NCBI RefSeq assembly: GCF_900107965.1
Contig: NZ_FNVU01000014.1
Location: forward strand, 20,569 to 84,568
Reading direction: 5' to 3'
Origin: Actinacidiphila yanglinensis
GTDB taxonomy: Bacteria; Actinomycetota; Actinomycetes; Streptomycetales; Streptomycetaceae
Length of the DNA stretch: 64,000 nt
Position 1 is the first letter of the stretch. Each line of letters begins with the position of its first letter. Below are positions 33,313-43,058 of the stretch, in pieces. The notes below the pieces were generated by a model that was given only the letters and a program-made list of their open reading frames with translations, was not told the DNA's origin and made no database searches. The position numbers and the translations under genes were made by a program.

Positions 33313-34935
33313 ATGAGAGTGAGACAGCCACGTCGGCGCAGATTCCGGCGGGTGGTCGTCGGAGCGGCGGCCGCCCTGCTCGTCGGCGGGGCGTTCGCGG
33401 CCTTCCCGGCTGCGGCCCAGGCGGCCGACAGCCCCGCGCCGGCGCCGAGCGGACTCGAGACCCGACCCGCACCGGTGGGCGGGGCGAGCGGCGACGGCTG
33501 CGGGGCGGACGCACCCTACGGATACATCGGCAGAACCACCGGAGGGATCACCTTCTCGGCCACGTCGAACGGAAGCCCGTCCGTCCGGTACGACACGGAG
33601 TTCCTCGTCGAGCCGGGCGACGGGTCCACCCCGTACGACGGCACCGCCTCCGGATTCGGCGGCACCGACAGGCAACTGCTGCTGCCTTCTGCGGACTTCG
33701 CGGACGGGGTCACCTACACCTGGCGCACCCGTGATGTGGACCCGGCGGGGACTGCCTCGGAATGGTCCGGCGACTGCCATTTCGTCGTCGACCTCACCTC
33801 GCCCGCCACCCCGGTCGTCACGTCCAAGGTGTTCCCGCCGGCCGGCTCCACGACGCCGCCGCCGACGGTGCGCACGACCGGCGCCTTCACCTTCACGGCC
33901 TCCGGACCCGGCTCCGAGGACGCCGTCCGCTTCGAGTACGCGCTCGACGGGGACCTCGCTGTCGGCGGCAACCCCTCGGTGCCGGTCGGGCTCGACGGCA
34001 CCGCGAAGGTGAAGTTGACACCTACCAGGTGGGGCAGCAACTTCCTGAACGTCCGGACCGTGGACCGGGCGGGGAACGTCTCGGGAACCGTCCAGTACTC
34101 CTTCTACGTCGCCTCCGCCGCGACGCGGGACAAGGCCGGAGATCTCAACGGTGACGGGACGGCCGATCTGCTGGCCACCAGCACCGACGGCAAGCTCTAC
34201 GTGCTGTACGGCAAGGGCGACGGCACGCTGAAGAAAGCGGTCACGTACGCCGACACCGGCGACGGCTGGGACCAGGGCAGCGTGCTCCGCGACGGCGACC
34301 TCGACTCGGACGGCTACCAGGACCTGCTCCGGATCGGCGGCACCGGGTACGTCCTGGGAATGCCGAACAACGGTCTCGGGGACTTCGGCACGCGCGGGGA
34401 GTCGACGGGCCCCTGGAACCGCGCCGACGGCAAGAACTGGACGGTGGCCACCCAGATCCTGCACGGCACCTCGGGCAGCCTGGGCACCGCCACCCGTTTC
34501 CAGGACATCCTCAGCGTGGAGGACGGCCAACTGCTCCACTGGACCGACGACTTCGGTGGGATGACCTCCACCGTCCTGGCCACCGGCCTCGACCACAGCA
34601 CGGTGATCACCCCGGGCGACGTGACGGGTGACGGCACACCCGACATCCTCATCCGGGACGACGTCTCCGGGACGCTCAGCCTGGCCGCGGGCAACGCCGA
34701 CGGCACGCTCGCCGCTCCGGCCGACTGGACGACGGTGGGCGAGGGCTTCACCGCCGCTCACTACCCGCGCGTTCTCAGCGCGGGCGACGCCAACGGTGAT
34801 GGCATCCCGGACCTCTACGCCGCCACGTCCCACGGCGCCCTGAAGTTCTTCGCCGGTCTCCCCGACGGTGGCTACGCACCGGCGGTCGGCGCGCACGGAG
34901 GACTCGACTGGACGACGGTGGTCGCCGCGGACTGA
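33313..34935 (+). CDS. Secreted VCBS/FG-GAP repeat protein
   Basis: The 540-aa exoprotein has a signal peptide (MRVRQPRRRRFRRVVVGAAA to AAQAAD), two fibronectin/Ig-like modules (about 35-270) and at least four FG-GAP/VCBS repeats with Ca-binding DxDxDG-type loops: GDLNGDGTADLLA, GDLDSDGYQDLLR, GDVTGDGTPDILI and GDANGDGIPDLYA. These fold as integrin-alpha-like propellers. The ATG at 33313 follows TTGGGGGGAT. It is on the same strand as the wall-binding protein upstream but 209 bp away. Confidence 0.85.
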   Translation: MRVRQPRRRRFRRVVVGAAAALLVGGAFAAFPAAAQAADSPAPAPSGLETRPAPVGGASGDGCGADAPYGYIGRTTGGITFSATSNGSPSVRYDTEFLVEPGDGSTPYDGTASGFGGTDRQLLLPSADFADGVTYTWRTRDVDPAGTASEWSGDCHFVVDLTSPATPVVTSKVFPPAGSTTPPPTVRTTGAFTFTASGPGSEDAVRFEYALDGDLAVGGNPSVPVGLDGTAKVKLTPTRWGSNFLNVRTVDRAGNVSGTVQYSFYVASAATRDKAGDLNGDGTADLLATSTDGKLYVLYGKGDGTLKKAVTYADTGDGWDQGSVLRDGDLDSDGYQDLLRIGGTGYVLGMPNNGLGDFGTRGESTGPWNRADGKNWTVATQILHGTSGSLGTATRFQDILSVEDGQLLHWTDDFGGMTSTVLATGLDHSTVITPGDVTGDGTPDILIRDDVSGTLSLAAGNADGTLAAPADWTTVGEGFTAAHYPRVLSAGDANGDGIPDLYAATSHGALKFFAGLPDGGYAPAVGAHGGLDWTTVVAAD

Positions 34936-35296
34936 CCCTCGGCGTTCAGCCACCCACGGCTGCACGGAAGTGCGGCGCGGGCCTCTCCGACCCTCGCCGG
35001 TCGCCTGACGAACACCCGTCGCGTACTCCGGGGGGCGCCAACTCTGGGGTACGCGCGGGCCACCCGGTACAGGCAGGGGTTGCCCGCGAGCCCCGCCAGC
35101 ACCTTGTCGAGGTGGATCGGCGAGGGTACGGCCTCAAGTCGGCGCGGGAACGGTGGTGGCGTGGGGGACGGTGGGGCCGTGGGGAGGGTCGAGGCGGGAG
35201 GATCGGGGCGGGGGCGCCGGGGGAGCTCGGACGTAGGATGGGCAGGCGTGTTCCCACGTCAGCCCGGCTGCGCCGCCGTTCACGGGAGACTCCGAC
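34936..35296. other. Intergenic region before the LAL regulators
   Basis: Nothing gene-like is seen here. Open frames cross it on the minus strand, but they are antisense extensions of the high-GC regulator gene. Confidence 0.4.
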
Positions 35297-38143
35297 ATGA
35301 GTGTGGCCGGCAGTGCGGCAGGGGCGTCCGCGGACGGGCGGGGTGAGGTCTTCGTCGGGCGGCTCGACGAGTCGGGGCGGCTTGCGGCGTGTGTGGAGCA
35401 AGTGCGCGGCGGCGAGGCGTGGTTGGCGGTCGTCGAGGGCGAGGCCGGCATCGGCAAGACCGCTCTCGTACGCCGGACCGTGGCCGCGCTGGAGGATTTC
35501 ACGGTCCTGTGGGCGACCGGGGACCCGTCGGAGACCGACCTTCCCGGGGGTGTGCTCGGCCAGTTGATCCGGCGGGTGGACCCCGAGGTGGCGGCCCGGT
35601 TCCCGTTGCTGGCGCAGGAGTCCGTGGTGGGGGCGTCGCCGTACGCCATCGGCGGGCAGATGCTGCTGCTGCTCGGCGCGCTGCAGGAGCCGAGGGGCCC
35701 GGTCGCGCTCGTCGTCGACGACGTCCACTGGGCCGATCCGCTGTCCCTGCAGGTGCTGGGGTTCGTCCTGCGGCGGCTCTGGGCGGACCGGGTGCTGACC
35801 GTCCTGCTGACCCGTCCGGACGCCGAGCGGGCCGTCGACACCCTTGACCGGCTGGCCCGTTCGCTGGATCGGGCGGTGCGGATCGAGGTCGGCGGGCTCG
35901 ACGAGGACGACGCGGGGCAGTTGGCCCGGCGGTTGCTCGACGTGCGTCCGGCGCCGAGCCTGGTGCGGCGCCTGCACGGCTACACGAAGGGCCATCCGCT
36001 CTACCTGCGCACGGTCCTGGCCGAGGTGCCGGTCGATACGCTGCGGGACGAGGCGGCGGAGCGCTGGCCGGTCCCCCGCACCCTCCGGGTCGGGGTCAGC
36101 ACCCTGCTGGACCACCTGCCCGCGGACTCCGTGGCGCTGCTGGAGGCGATGGCGGTGCTGGACACCCGCCTTCCGCTCACGATCGTCGGGCAGGTCGCCG
36201 GGGTCGACGACCCGGCCCGTGCCCTGCGGCCGGCGCTGACCGCCGGGCTGGCGCAGTGGTGGCCGAGCGAGTCGCAGAGCCCTGTCGCCATGGTGCACGC
36301 CCTGCACCGCGACGCCGTCCACGACGGGATGGACCCCGAGCGCCGCCGCACCCTCCATGTCGCCGCCGCGGGCGTGGTCGGTACGGCCGCGGCCTGGGCC
36401 CACCGCGTCGCCGCGGCCACCTCCGCCGATCCCGAACTGGCCGCCGAACTGGAGCGGTCGGCGCAGGCGGAGGCCGTGCTGGGCCGCAACTCCCTCGCCG
36501 CTACACGCCTGTTGTGGGCCTCCTCGTTGTCCGGCGAACGGGCCGACCGGGAACGGCGGCTGGTGGCGGCCTGCGCCCAGTCGCTGCTCACCCTGCAACC
36601 GGTGACGGCCGTGAAACTGCGGGCCCAGGTCGAGGACTGCGCCCCCAGCACCCTGCGCAGTTGCGTCCTCGGCGTCATGGACCTGCTGGACGGCCGGTTC
36701 GCGGCCGCCGAGGCCCGGCTCACCGAGGCCTGGCAGGACGCGCTCCCCGATCCGGAGGCGGGCTGGGTCGCGGTCCTGGCCGGGACGTTCCTGGCCGTCC
36801 TCATGATCCGGCACTCCCGCGGTGCGGAGGCCGTGCGCATCGCCGGCAGGACCCTGGCGCTCGGCGACCTCGACCCCGCCACGTCCGACCTCACCCGCGC
36901 GATGCTCGCGACCGGACGGCTGTGGGACCAGGGGCCGCGCGCGGCACTGCCCGACCTGGCGCACCTTCCCGCCGAGGCCTCCCAGGCGGCCGACCACCAG
37001 CTCGCGACACTCGCCACGCGCGGCGTCCTCCACCTGTTCCTGGGCCGACTCCCCGCCGCGCACGCCGACTTGGCGACGGTGGCGCACCGCGACCAGCAGG
37101 GCGCCGGGTCGAAACTCAGCCACCAGTCCCTCTCCCTGCTGGCGATCGTGGAGTACCTGTCGGGCGACTGGAACGCCAGCGAGTCCGCGAGCGACCGGGC
37201 GCAGGCGATCGCCGCGATCCAGGACCACGTGCTCGGTGACGCGGCCGCCTGGTTCGCGGCCGTGTGCGTGGAGGCAGGCCGCGGGCGGTGGGACGCCGCC
37301 CAGCGGCATGTCGACGCCATGCTGCGGATCACCGCAGCACTCGGATCGCCGCCGACCGAGACCGTCTACGCGGCGCTGGGCCAGGCGATGGTGGCGCAGG
37401 CCCGCGCCGACCACGTCGCCATGCTGCGCTCGCTGGAGCCGCTGCTCGACCGCGCCGAGGGCAGCGGGGACGGGCGGATCCGCCTGCGGTTCAAGCCCTT
37501 CTGGCTGTGGCAGCAGTCGCTGCTGGTCGAAGCGCTCACCGGGACGGGGCAGTTGGCGGCGGCCGCCCTCGCCCTCGACGACTTCCGCGACGGCTACGAC
37601 GGGACCGGCTACCTGCGGGTCGTCCTGGCCCGGCTGCGCGGCCGACTCGCAGAGGCGCAGGGCCGTCCGCACGACGCGCTGGTGATCTACACGCAGGCGG
37701 TGGCCGGTTCGGCGGAGGAGGGCGACGACGACGCGGCTCCGCTGTTCCGCGCGATGCTGGAGCACAGCTACGCCAAGCTCCTCGTCGCGACCAACTCCGC
37801 CTCCCGGCGCGAGGCCGCGCGGTGGTTCAAGTCCGCCCACGACCGGTTCGCCGCGCTGCGGGCGGCGCCGTTCCTCGCGCGGTGCGACGCGGACCTGGCC
37901 GCGATCGGGCTCACCGCCCCCGTGCAGGCGCCCAGCCGCGTGCTCGCCCTCACCGAGCGGGAGCTCTCGGTGGCGCACCTCATCGCCGGCGGGCGGACCA
38001 ACCAGGAGGCCGCGGCGGAGCTCTACGTCACCCCGAAGACCGTGGAGTACCACCTGTCGAACATCTACGCCAAGCTGGGCATATCGTCGCGGCGCCGGCT
38101 GGCGGAGGCGCTGCGCGCGCAACAGCCCCAGCCGGAGCGGTAG
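35297..38143 (+). CDS. LAL-type LuxR regulator, first of two
   Basis: The 948-aa ATP-dependent regulator has a Walker A GEAGIGKT at residues 48-55, a Walker B VALVVDDVHWAD near 136-147, a long helical TPR-like middle and a C-terminal LuxR HTH (about 880-940: LTERELSVAHLIAGGRTNQE; VTPKTVEYHLSNIYAKLGI). LAL proteins act as large STAND-type transcription activators of primary or secondary metabolism genes. The ATG at 35297 follows GGGAGACTCCGAC. Its stop is 188 bp before the second LAL gene. Target unknown; the neighbouring SDR-hydrolase pair is one candidate. Confidence 0.9.
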   Translation: MSVAGSAAGASADGRGEVFVGRLDESGRLAACVEQVRGGEAWLAVVEGEAGIGKTALVRRTVAALEDFTVLWATGDPSETDLPGGVLGQLIRRVDPEVAARFPLLAQESVVGASPYAIGGQMLLLLGALQEPRGPVALVVDDVHWADPLSLQVLGFVLRRLWADRVLTVLLTRPDAERAVDTLDRLARSLDRAVRIEVGGLDEDDAGQLARRLLDVRPAPSLVRRLHGYTKGHPLYLRTVLAEVPVDTLRDEAAERWPVPRTLRVGVSTLLDHLPADSVALLEAMAVLDTRLPLTIVGQVAGVDDPARALRPALTAGLAQWWPSESQSPVAMVHALHRDAVHDGMDPERRRTLHVAAAGVVGTAAAWAHRVAAATSADPELAAELERSAQAEAVLGRNSLAATRLLWASSLSGERADRERRLVAACAQSLLTLQPVTAVKLRAQVEDCAPSTLRSCVLGVMDLLDGRFAAAEARLTEAWQDALPDPEAGWVAVLAGTFLAVLMIRHSRGAEAVRIAGRTLALGDLDPATSDLTRAMLATGRLWDQGPRAALPDLAHLPAEASQAADHQLATLATRGVLHLFLGRLPAAHADLATVAHRDQQGAGSKLSHQSLSLLAIVEYLSGDWNASESASDRAQAIAAIQDHVLGDAAAWFAAVCVEAGRGRWDAAQRHVDAMLRITAALGSPPTETVYAALGQAMVAQARADHVAMLRSLEPLLDRAEGSGDGRIRLRFKPFWLWQQSLLVEALTGTGQLAAAALALDDFRDGYDGTGYLRVVLARLRGRLAEAQGRPHDALVIYTQAVAGSAEEGDDDAAPLFRAMLEHSYAKLLVATNSASRREAARWFKSAHDRFAALRAAPFLARCDADLAAIGLTAPVQAPSRVLALTERELSVAHLIAGGRTNQEAAAELYVTPKTVEYHLSNIYAKLGISSRRRLAEALRAQQPQPER

Positions 38144-38330
38144 TCGGAGCCTCGGAGCCGGACCCGACACCTCAGGCGGAGTCGAACCCGTAAAAGCGGA
38201 GCCGCAGCCGGAGCCGGAACCGTAAGCCGGACTCGTAGCCACAGCCTCGGCTTCCCCCGTGGCCGGAGTGGCCACCGGACTAGGGTCCGCCCCCAGGGTT
38301 CCCCAGCCGGACAGGTGTTTCTCTGGGCGG

Positions 38331-41114
38331 GTGACTGGACTTCCCCCGGCCGGCACCCGTACCCGCCCGGTCCCGCTCACCGGTCGGCACGAGGAACTGC
38401 GGCTCCTCGCCGACCTGGTGGAGGGTGTCCGCGACGGCATGAGCGGGGCGCTGCTCCTCGTCGGCGAGGCCGGCATCGGCAAGACCACGCTGCTCGACCA
38501 CGTGGCGGGGACGTCGACGGACCTGCGCGTCGTCCGCGCCGCCGGGACCGAGTCCGAGGCGCGACTGGGCCACGCGGCCCTGCACCGCCTGCTGCGCCCG
38601 TTCCTGCGCCGCCTCGACGTGCTGCCGGCGCCGCAACACGAGGCGCTGGCCTCGGCGTTCGGGATGCTCGCGGCGCCGCCGGCCGACCGGTACCTCGTCG
38701 GCATGGCGACCCTGACCCTGCTGGCCGACGCCACCGCGGAGCAGCCGCTGCTGTGCCTGGTCGACGACGTGCAGTGGCTCGACCGCGAGTCGCGCGACGC
38801 GCTGGCGTTCGTCGGCCGCCGGCTCGGCGCCGAAGCCGTCGGTCTCGTCCTCGCCGGCCGCCGGCAACTCCCGGGCCCCGGTGCGTTCGAAGGCTTCAAC
38901 ACGCTCACGATGGGCGGCCTGGCCGACACCGACGCGCACGCGCTGCTCGGGCGGAACGTCGCCGGGCGGCTGGACGCGGCAGTGGCCGCGCGCATCGTCG
39001 CCGACACCGGCGGGAATCCGCTGGCGCTGATCGAGAGCGTCGACACGCTCAGCCCGGCCCATCTGGCGGGGACGGCTCCGCTGTTCGAGCCGCTCCCCGT
39101 CGGGGCCCGGCTGGAACACCACTTCGGGCAACTGGTGCGCGGCCTTCCCGCCGAGACCCGGACCCTGCTGGTGCTGCTGTCGGCCGCGCCGCCGGAGGAC
39201 CCGCCACTGCTGTGGCGCGCGGCCGCCGAACTCGGCGTGCCCGCCAATGCCGTGGACGCGGCGATCTCCGCGGGCGTGCTCACCCGGGGCCGCATCGTGG
39301 AGTTCCGGCACCCGCTCATCCGGTCGGCCGTGTACACCGCCGCCGACCCCGCCGAGCGCCGCCGGGTCCACGCGGCGCTGGCCGCGGTCAGCGACCCGGT
39401 CCAGCACCCCGAACGCCGGGCCTGGCACCGCGCCGAGGCGACGGTCGGGCTCGACGACGAGGTGGCCGGCGAGCTCGTCGAGGCGTCGGAACGGGCCGGG
39501 GCCCGGGGCGGATACGCCGCGCGGGCGGCGTTCCTGGCGCGGGCGGCGGAACTGTCGGAGGCGGACCGCTCGGTCCGCGCGGTCCGGCTCGTCGAAGCCG
39601 CCCGGGCCCACCTCGTCCTGGGCGACCCGGTCGCGGCGCAGGCCATGATCGAGCAGGCCGAACCGCTCCTGGCAACCGGCGACCCGGTGCTGCGCGCCCG
39701 CGCACTGCACGCCAGGGCGACGACCGACCTCTACTTCGAACGTATCGACGGCGTGGTACCGCAGTTGCTGGCCGCGGCGGACACGGTCGCCGGCACCGAC
39801 CCCGTCCTCGCCCGTTCGATGCTGCTGGAAGGACTCCTGGCGGCCTTGTGCAGCGCGCACGAGACGCTGTCCGCCCGGGAGTTCGGTACGGCGGTTCTCA
39901 CCTCACCGGCCATGAGGTCGGCCCCGCCGGCCGGCACCGACCTCCTCCTCCGGGGCTTCGCCCTGCGGATGGACAGCGGCTACGCACCCTCCGTGCCCGT
40001 CCTGCGGGCGGCCCTCGCCGCCATGGGCCGGGACGGCCACGTGATCGAAGGGGGCGCGCGGCAGTCGACGCTCGCGCTCTACGCCGCCGAGGAGATCTGG
40101 GACGACGCCGGGGGCGAGGAGGCCGCCCGGCTCGTCGAGGCGCACGAGCGCCGCATCGGTGCGCTGGGGGCGCTCCGGTCCACGCTGGTGGTCCGCTCCA
40201 CGTGGGAGCTGCGGGCCGGCCGCTTCGCCGCGGCCACCGCCTGCCTGGACGAGGCCGAGGAGCTCGCGGCGGTCATCGGGCAGCCGTCGGGCCTGGCCTT
40301 CCGGGTCGAGTTGCTGGCATGGAGCGGCCAGGAGGCGCGTGCCCGGGCCGCCGCGGACGCGCTGGTCCAGGACCTGGTGACGCGGCACGCGCACGGCGGC
40401 CTGGGCGACTGGGCCCGGAACTGCCTGGCCGTGCTGGAACTCGGTCTCGGACGCTACGCCGAGGCCGCGGCCTGCGCGCGGGTGGCCTTCGACCACGACA
40501 ACGCCGGTGCCGTGCCCCGCGCGCTGCCCGACCTCGTGGAGGCGTCGGTGCGCTGCGGGGACCACCGCACCGCGAAGGAGGCGCTCAGACGGCTGGAGGA
40601 GCGCGCGCCGCTGGCCGGCACGCCGTGGGCGCTGGGGCTGCTGGCCCGCTGCCGGGCCCTGATGGCCGACGACGACCAGGCGGGGGCCTTCTTCGCGGAG
40701 TCCGCGGCCCTGCTCGGCCGTACCGGGGTGCGGACGGACCTGGCGCGGACGCACCTGCTGCACGGCGAGTGGCTGCGGCGGCGCGGGCGCCGCGCCGACG
40801 CCCGGGCCGAACTGCGCACCGCACACGAGATGTTCGCGGGCATGGGCGCGGCCGCCTTCGCCGAACGCGCCCGGCTCGAACTGCTGGCCACCGGCGAGCG
40901 CGCCCGGAAGCGGACCGTGCAGACCGAGCACGACCTGACGCCGCAGGAGCGGCGGATCGCCGGGCTGGCCGCCGACGGGTCGACGAACGCGGAGATCGCG
41001 GCGAGGTTGTTCATCACCACGTCGACCGTCGAGTACCACCTCAACAAGGTGTTCAGGAAACTGGACATCACCTCCCGGCGGCAGTTGCGCTCCGTGCTCG
41101 GCGCGGCCACCTGA
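38331..41114 (+). CDS. LAL-type LuxR regulator, second of two
   Basis: This protein of about 927 residues has the same plan: GEAGIGKTTLLDH Walker A at about 38-45, LLCLVDDVQWLD Walker B, and a C-terminal LuxR HTH (LTPQERRIAGLAADGSTNAE; ITTSTVEYHLNKVFRKLDI). The start is uncertain: the GTG at 38331 keeps the P-loop near the N-terminus; a GTG at 38259 would add 24 residues. Neither has a strong ribosome site. It is only distantly similar to the first LAL protein, so the pair may be an old duplication. Confidence 0.88.
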   Translation: MTGLPPAGTRTRPVPLTGRHEELRLLADLVEGVRDGMSGALLLVGEAGIGKTTLLDHVAGTSTDLRVVRAAGTESEARLGHAALHRLLRPFLRRLDVLPAPQHEALASAFGMLAAPPADRYLVGMATLTLLADATAEQPLLCLVDDVQWLDRESRDALAFVGRRLGAEAVGLVLAGRRQLPGPGAFEGFNTLTMGGLADTDAHALLGRNVAGRLDAAVAARIVADTGGNPLALIESVDTLSPAHLAGTAPLFEPLPVGARLEHHFGQLVRGLPAETRTLLVLLSAAPPEDPPLLWRAAAELGVPANAVDAAISAGVLTRGRIVEFRHPLIRSAVYTAADPAERRRVHAALAAVSDPVQHPERRAWHRAEATVGLDDEVAGELVEASERAGARGGYAARAAFLARAAELSEADRSVRAVRLVEAARAHLVLGDPVAAQAMIEQAEPLLATGDPVLRARALHARATTDLYFERIDGVVPQLLAAADTVAGTDPVLARSMLLEGLLAALCSAHETLSAREFGTAVLTSPAMRSAPPAGTDLLLRGFALRMDSGYAPSVPVLRAALAAMGRDGHVIEGGARQSTLALYAAEEIWDDAGGEEAARLVEAHERRIGALGALRSTLVVRSTWELRAGRFAAATACLDEAEELAAVIGQPSGLAFRVELLAWSGQEARARAAADALVQDLVTRHAHGGLGDWARNCLAVLELGLGRYAEAAACARVAFDHDNAGAVPRALPDLVEASVRCGDHRTAKEALRRLEERAPLAGTPWALGLLARCRALMADDDQAGAFFAESAALLGRTGVRTDLARTHLLHGEWLRRRGRRADARAELRTAHEMFAGMGAAAFAERARLELLATGERARKRTVQTEHDLTPQERRIAGLAADGSTNAEIAARLFITTSTVEYHLNKVFRKLDITSRRQLRSVLGAAT

Positions 41115-41225
41115 TGGTCGATCAGGTAGCCGCGCCGGCGCTGCTTCTCGCGGCGTACGGGAGGGCCGGGCGCGGCCGGGGAGGTCGAGCAGCATCGCCC
41201 GAACCGCCCGGGCGCCGCCCCGGGT

Positions 41226-42032
41226 TCAGAGGGTGTCGGTCATCCCGCCGTCGATGAGGAAGTCCGCGCCGGTGACGTTGCCCGAACGCCGGCCCGCCAG
41301 GAACACGACCAGGTCGGCCACTTCGGAGGGCAACGTGAAACGGCCGGTGACCGCCTCGGCCGCGGCGTTCTCGGCGACCGTGCCCGGATCGAGGCCGAGG
41401 CTGCTGCCGACGGTCGCGGCCACCCCGTCCGCGCCCTGCCACAGCTGGGTCTCGACGGGGCCCGGGCTCACCGAGTTGACGCGTACGCCCTGCCGACCCA
41501 CCTGCTTGGACAGCGACTTGGAGAAGCTGGACAGCGCCGCCTTGGCCGCGCTGTAGTCGATGACCAGCGGGTCGGGGAGCCGGGCGTTGACCGAGGAGAC
41601 GGTGACGATCCGGCCGTCGCCGGTGGCGATCAGGTGCGGCAGCGCGCTGCGGGTGGCCCGGACCGCGGCCATGACGTTGATCGTGAACGTCCATTCCCAG
41701 TCCGCGTCGGTGGTGGCCAGGAAGCCGTCGACCCGGGGCCGTACCGCTCCGACGTTGTTCACCAGGACGTCGAGCCCGCCGTGCAGTTCGGCCGCGGCGG
41801 CGACGAGCGCGGCCGGACCCTCGCCGGTGGCCAGATCGACCTCCACGACGGTCAACTCGGCGCCCTGCTTGACCAGTTCGTCAAGGGCGTCGGTACGGTT
41901 CCGGGTCCCGGCGACCACGCGGGCGCCTGCCGCGAGGAGGCCCTCGGTGACCGCCAAGCCGATGCCCCGGCCGGCGCCGGTGACCACGGCGCGCTGACCG
42001 GCGAGGCCGTGGTCGAAGGCGGGGGCGGTCAT
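41226..42032 (-). CDS. Short-chain dehydrogenase/reductase
   Basis: The 268-aa SDR has the cofactor motif TGAGRGIG, NNVG, the catalytic Ser in VTVSSVNA, YSAAK with the catalytic Tyr and Lys, and the C-terminal LIDGGM. The basic residues after the second strand (GTRNRTD) suggest NADPH. Its ATG (42032-42030) overlaps the TGA of the hydrolase (42031-42029), so the two are translationally coupled. Substrate unknown. Confidence 0.92.
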   Translation of the reverse strand: MTAPAFDHGLAGQRAVVTGAGRGIGLAVTEGLLAAGARVVAGTRNRTDALDELVKQGAELTVVEVDLATGEGPAALVAAAAELHGGLDVLVNNVGAVRPRVDGFLATTDADWEWTFTINVMAAVRATRSALPHLIATGDGRIVTVSSVNARLPDPLVIDYSAAKAALSSFSKSLSKQVGRQGVRVNSVSPGPVETQLWQGADGVAATVGSSLGLDPGTVAENAAAEAVTGRFTLPSEVADLVVFLAGRRSGNVTGADFLIDGGMTDTL

Positions 42033-42838
42033 CGCGCGGCCTCCGGGTTCTGCCGACGCAGCCAGGACAGCGCCTCGTCCGCGACCTCGCGCCAGCCGGC
42101 GTCGATCGTGAGCGAGTGCCCGCGGTCGGGGAAGGTCACGAAGTCGGTGACGGCCTCGGAATGCCGGTACTGCTTGAGCGTGGCGCGGGTGACCGCCTCC
42201 GGGACGGTGTGGTCCTTGCCGCCGGACATCAACAGCAGCGGGCCGCGGCCCGAGTTGGCGGTGTCGACCTTCGCCGGCGAGTGCGGGTTGAAGTTCGCGG
42301 CGGCGGCCTCGAAGAGCGGCTTGCCCGGCGCGGGGATGGTCCACTGCGCGTAGAGCGCGTCGGACTCCTCCCCGGTCAGGGCGTTGCCGAACGCGAAGCG
42401 GAACTGCTCGGCGGTCAGGGACACCGCGCGGTGCTTGTTCGCGGGGTTCTTGAACACCGGCAGCGTCGAGCGCAGTGCGGACAGCGGCAGCGGCAACACC
42501 CCCTTGATCTGGGCCGCGTCGATCGCGACGGCGGCCGCCGCAAGGTCTCGGCCGAGCAGCTTCTGGGCGATCATGCCGCCGAAGGAGTGGCCGACGAGGA
42601 TCGGCAGCGTCTCCATGCCGCGGATGATCCCCGCGTAGTGCTCGACGACGTCGTCGATGCCGTGGTCGGCGATGCTCTCCGGGTTCTCCCGCGCCTCGGC
42701 CACGGTGTCGGGGTCACCGGGCCAGCCCGGCGCGGACGGGGCGTAACCCTCCTTGCGGAACAGGTCGATCCAGGGCTGCCAGGAGGTGCTGTGCAGCCAC
42801 AGGCCGTGGAGGAAGAGCACCGGGGTCGGGCTGGTCAT
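42029..42838 (-). CDS. Alpha/beta hydrolase
   Basis: The 269-aa protein starts MTSPTPVLFLHGLWLHSTSW. The oxyanion loop is LHGLW, the nucleophile elbow VGHSFGGM carries Ser near residue 83, and the late acid and His lie in SGGKDHTVP and DRGHSLT. It is a soluble esterase or related hydrolase, the first gene of a two-gene operon with the SDR. It is divergent from the LamG exoprotein gene. Confidence 0.9.
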   Translation of the reverse strand: MTSPTPVLFLHGLWLHSTSWQPWIDLFRKEGYAPSAPGWPGDPDTVAEARENPESIADHGIDDVVEHYAGIIRGMETLPILVGHSFGGMIAQKLLGRDLAAAAVAIDAAQIKGVLPLPLSALRSTLPVFKNPANKHRAVSLTAEQFRFAFGNALTGEESDALYAQWTIPAPGKPLFEAAAANFNPHSPAKVDTANSGRGPLLLMSGGKDHTVPEAVTRATLKQYRHSEAVTDFVTFPDRGHSLTIDAGWREVADEALSWLRRQNPEAAR

Positions 42839-43058
42839 GGGTGTGGGGCCTTTCTCTGGAGCCTCGGCGACGCCGCGGCGGTACTGCCCCGCAGCACACC
42901 ACCGCCACCCGCCGCCTCGCACCGGGGAAACACCCCAGTCCCGGGCCGAGCCCCGCCCACCGCGGCGCTCGGGGGGCTGTGGAAAACCTCGTCCGACCAG
43001 CGGGAAGCGCTGCTAATTTTGATTCGCACGGGTGTTCACATGTCAGGGGTGGGAATTC

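Noticed and set aside
34946..39646. Uninterrupted minus-strand frame of 1566 codons
   Set aside because: It is antisense to two clear LAL regulator genes; its translation is Arg/Ser/Pro-rich without domains, the normal shadow of GC3-rich coding DNA.
35297..42838. Secondary-metabolite gene cluster around the LAL regulators
   Set aside because: No PKS, NRPS, terpene, lanthipeptide or other core enzyme is present; the neighbours are one hydrolase, one SDR and exoproteins.
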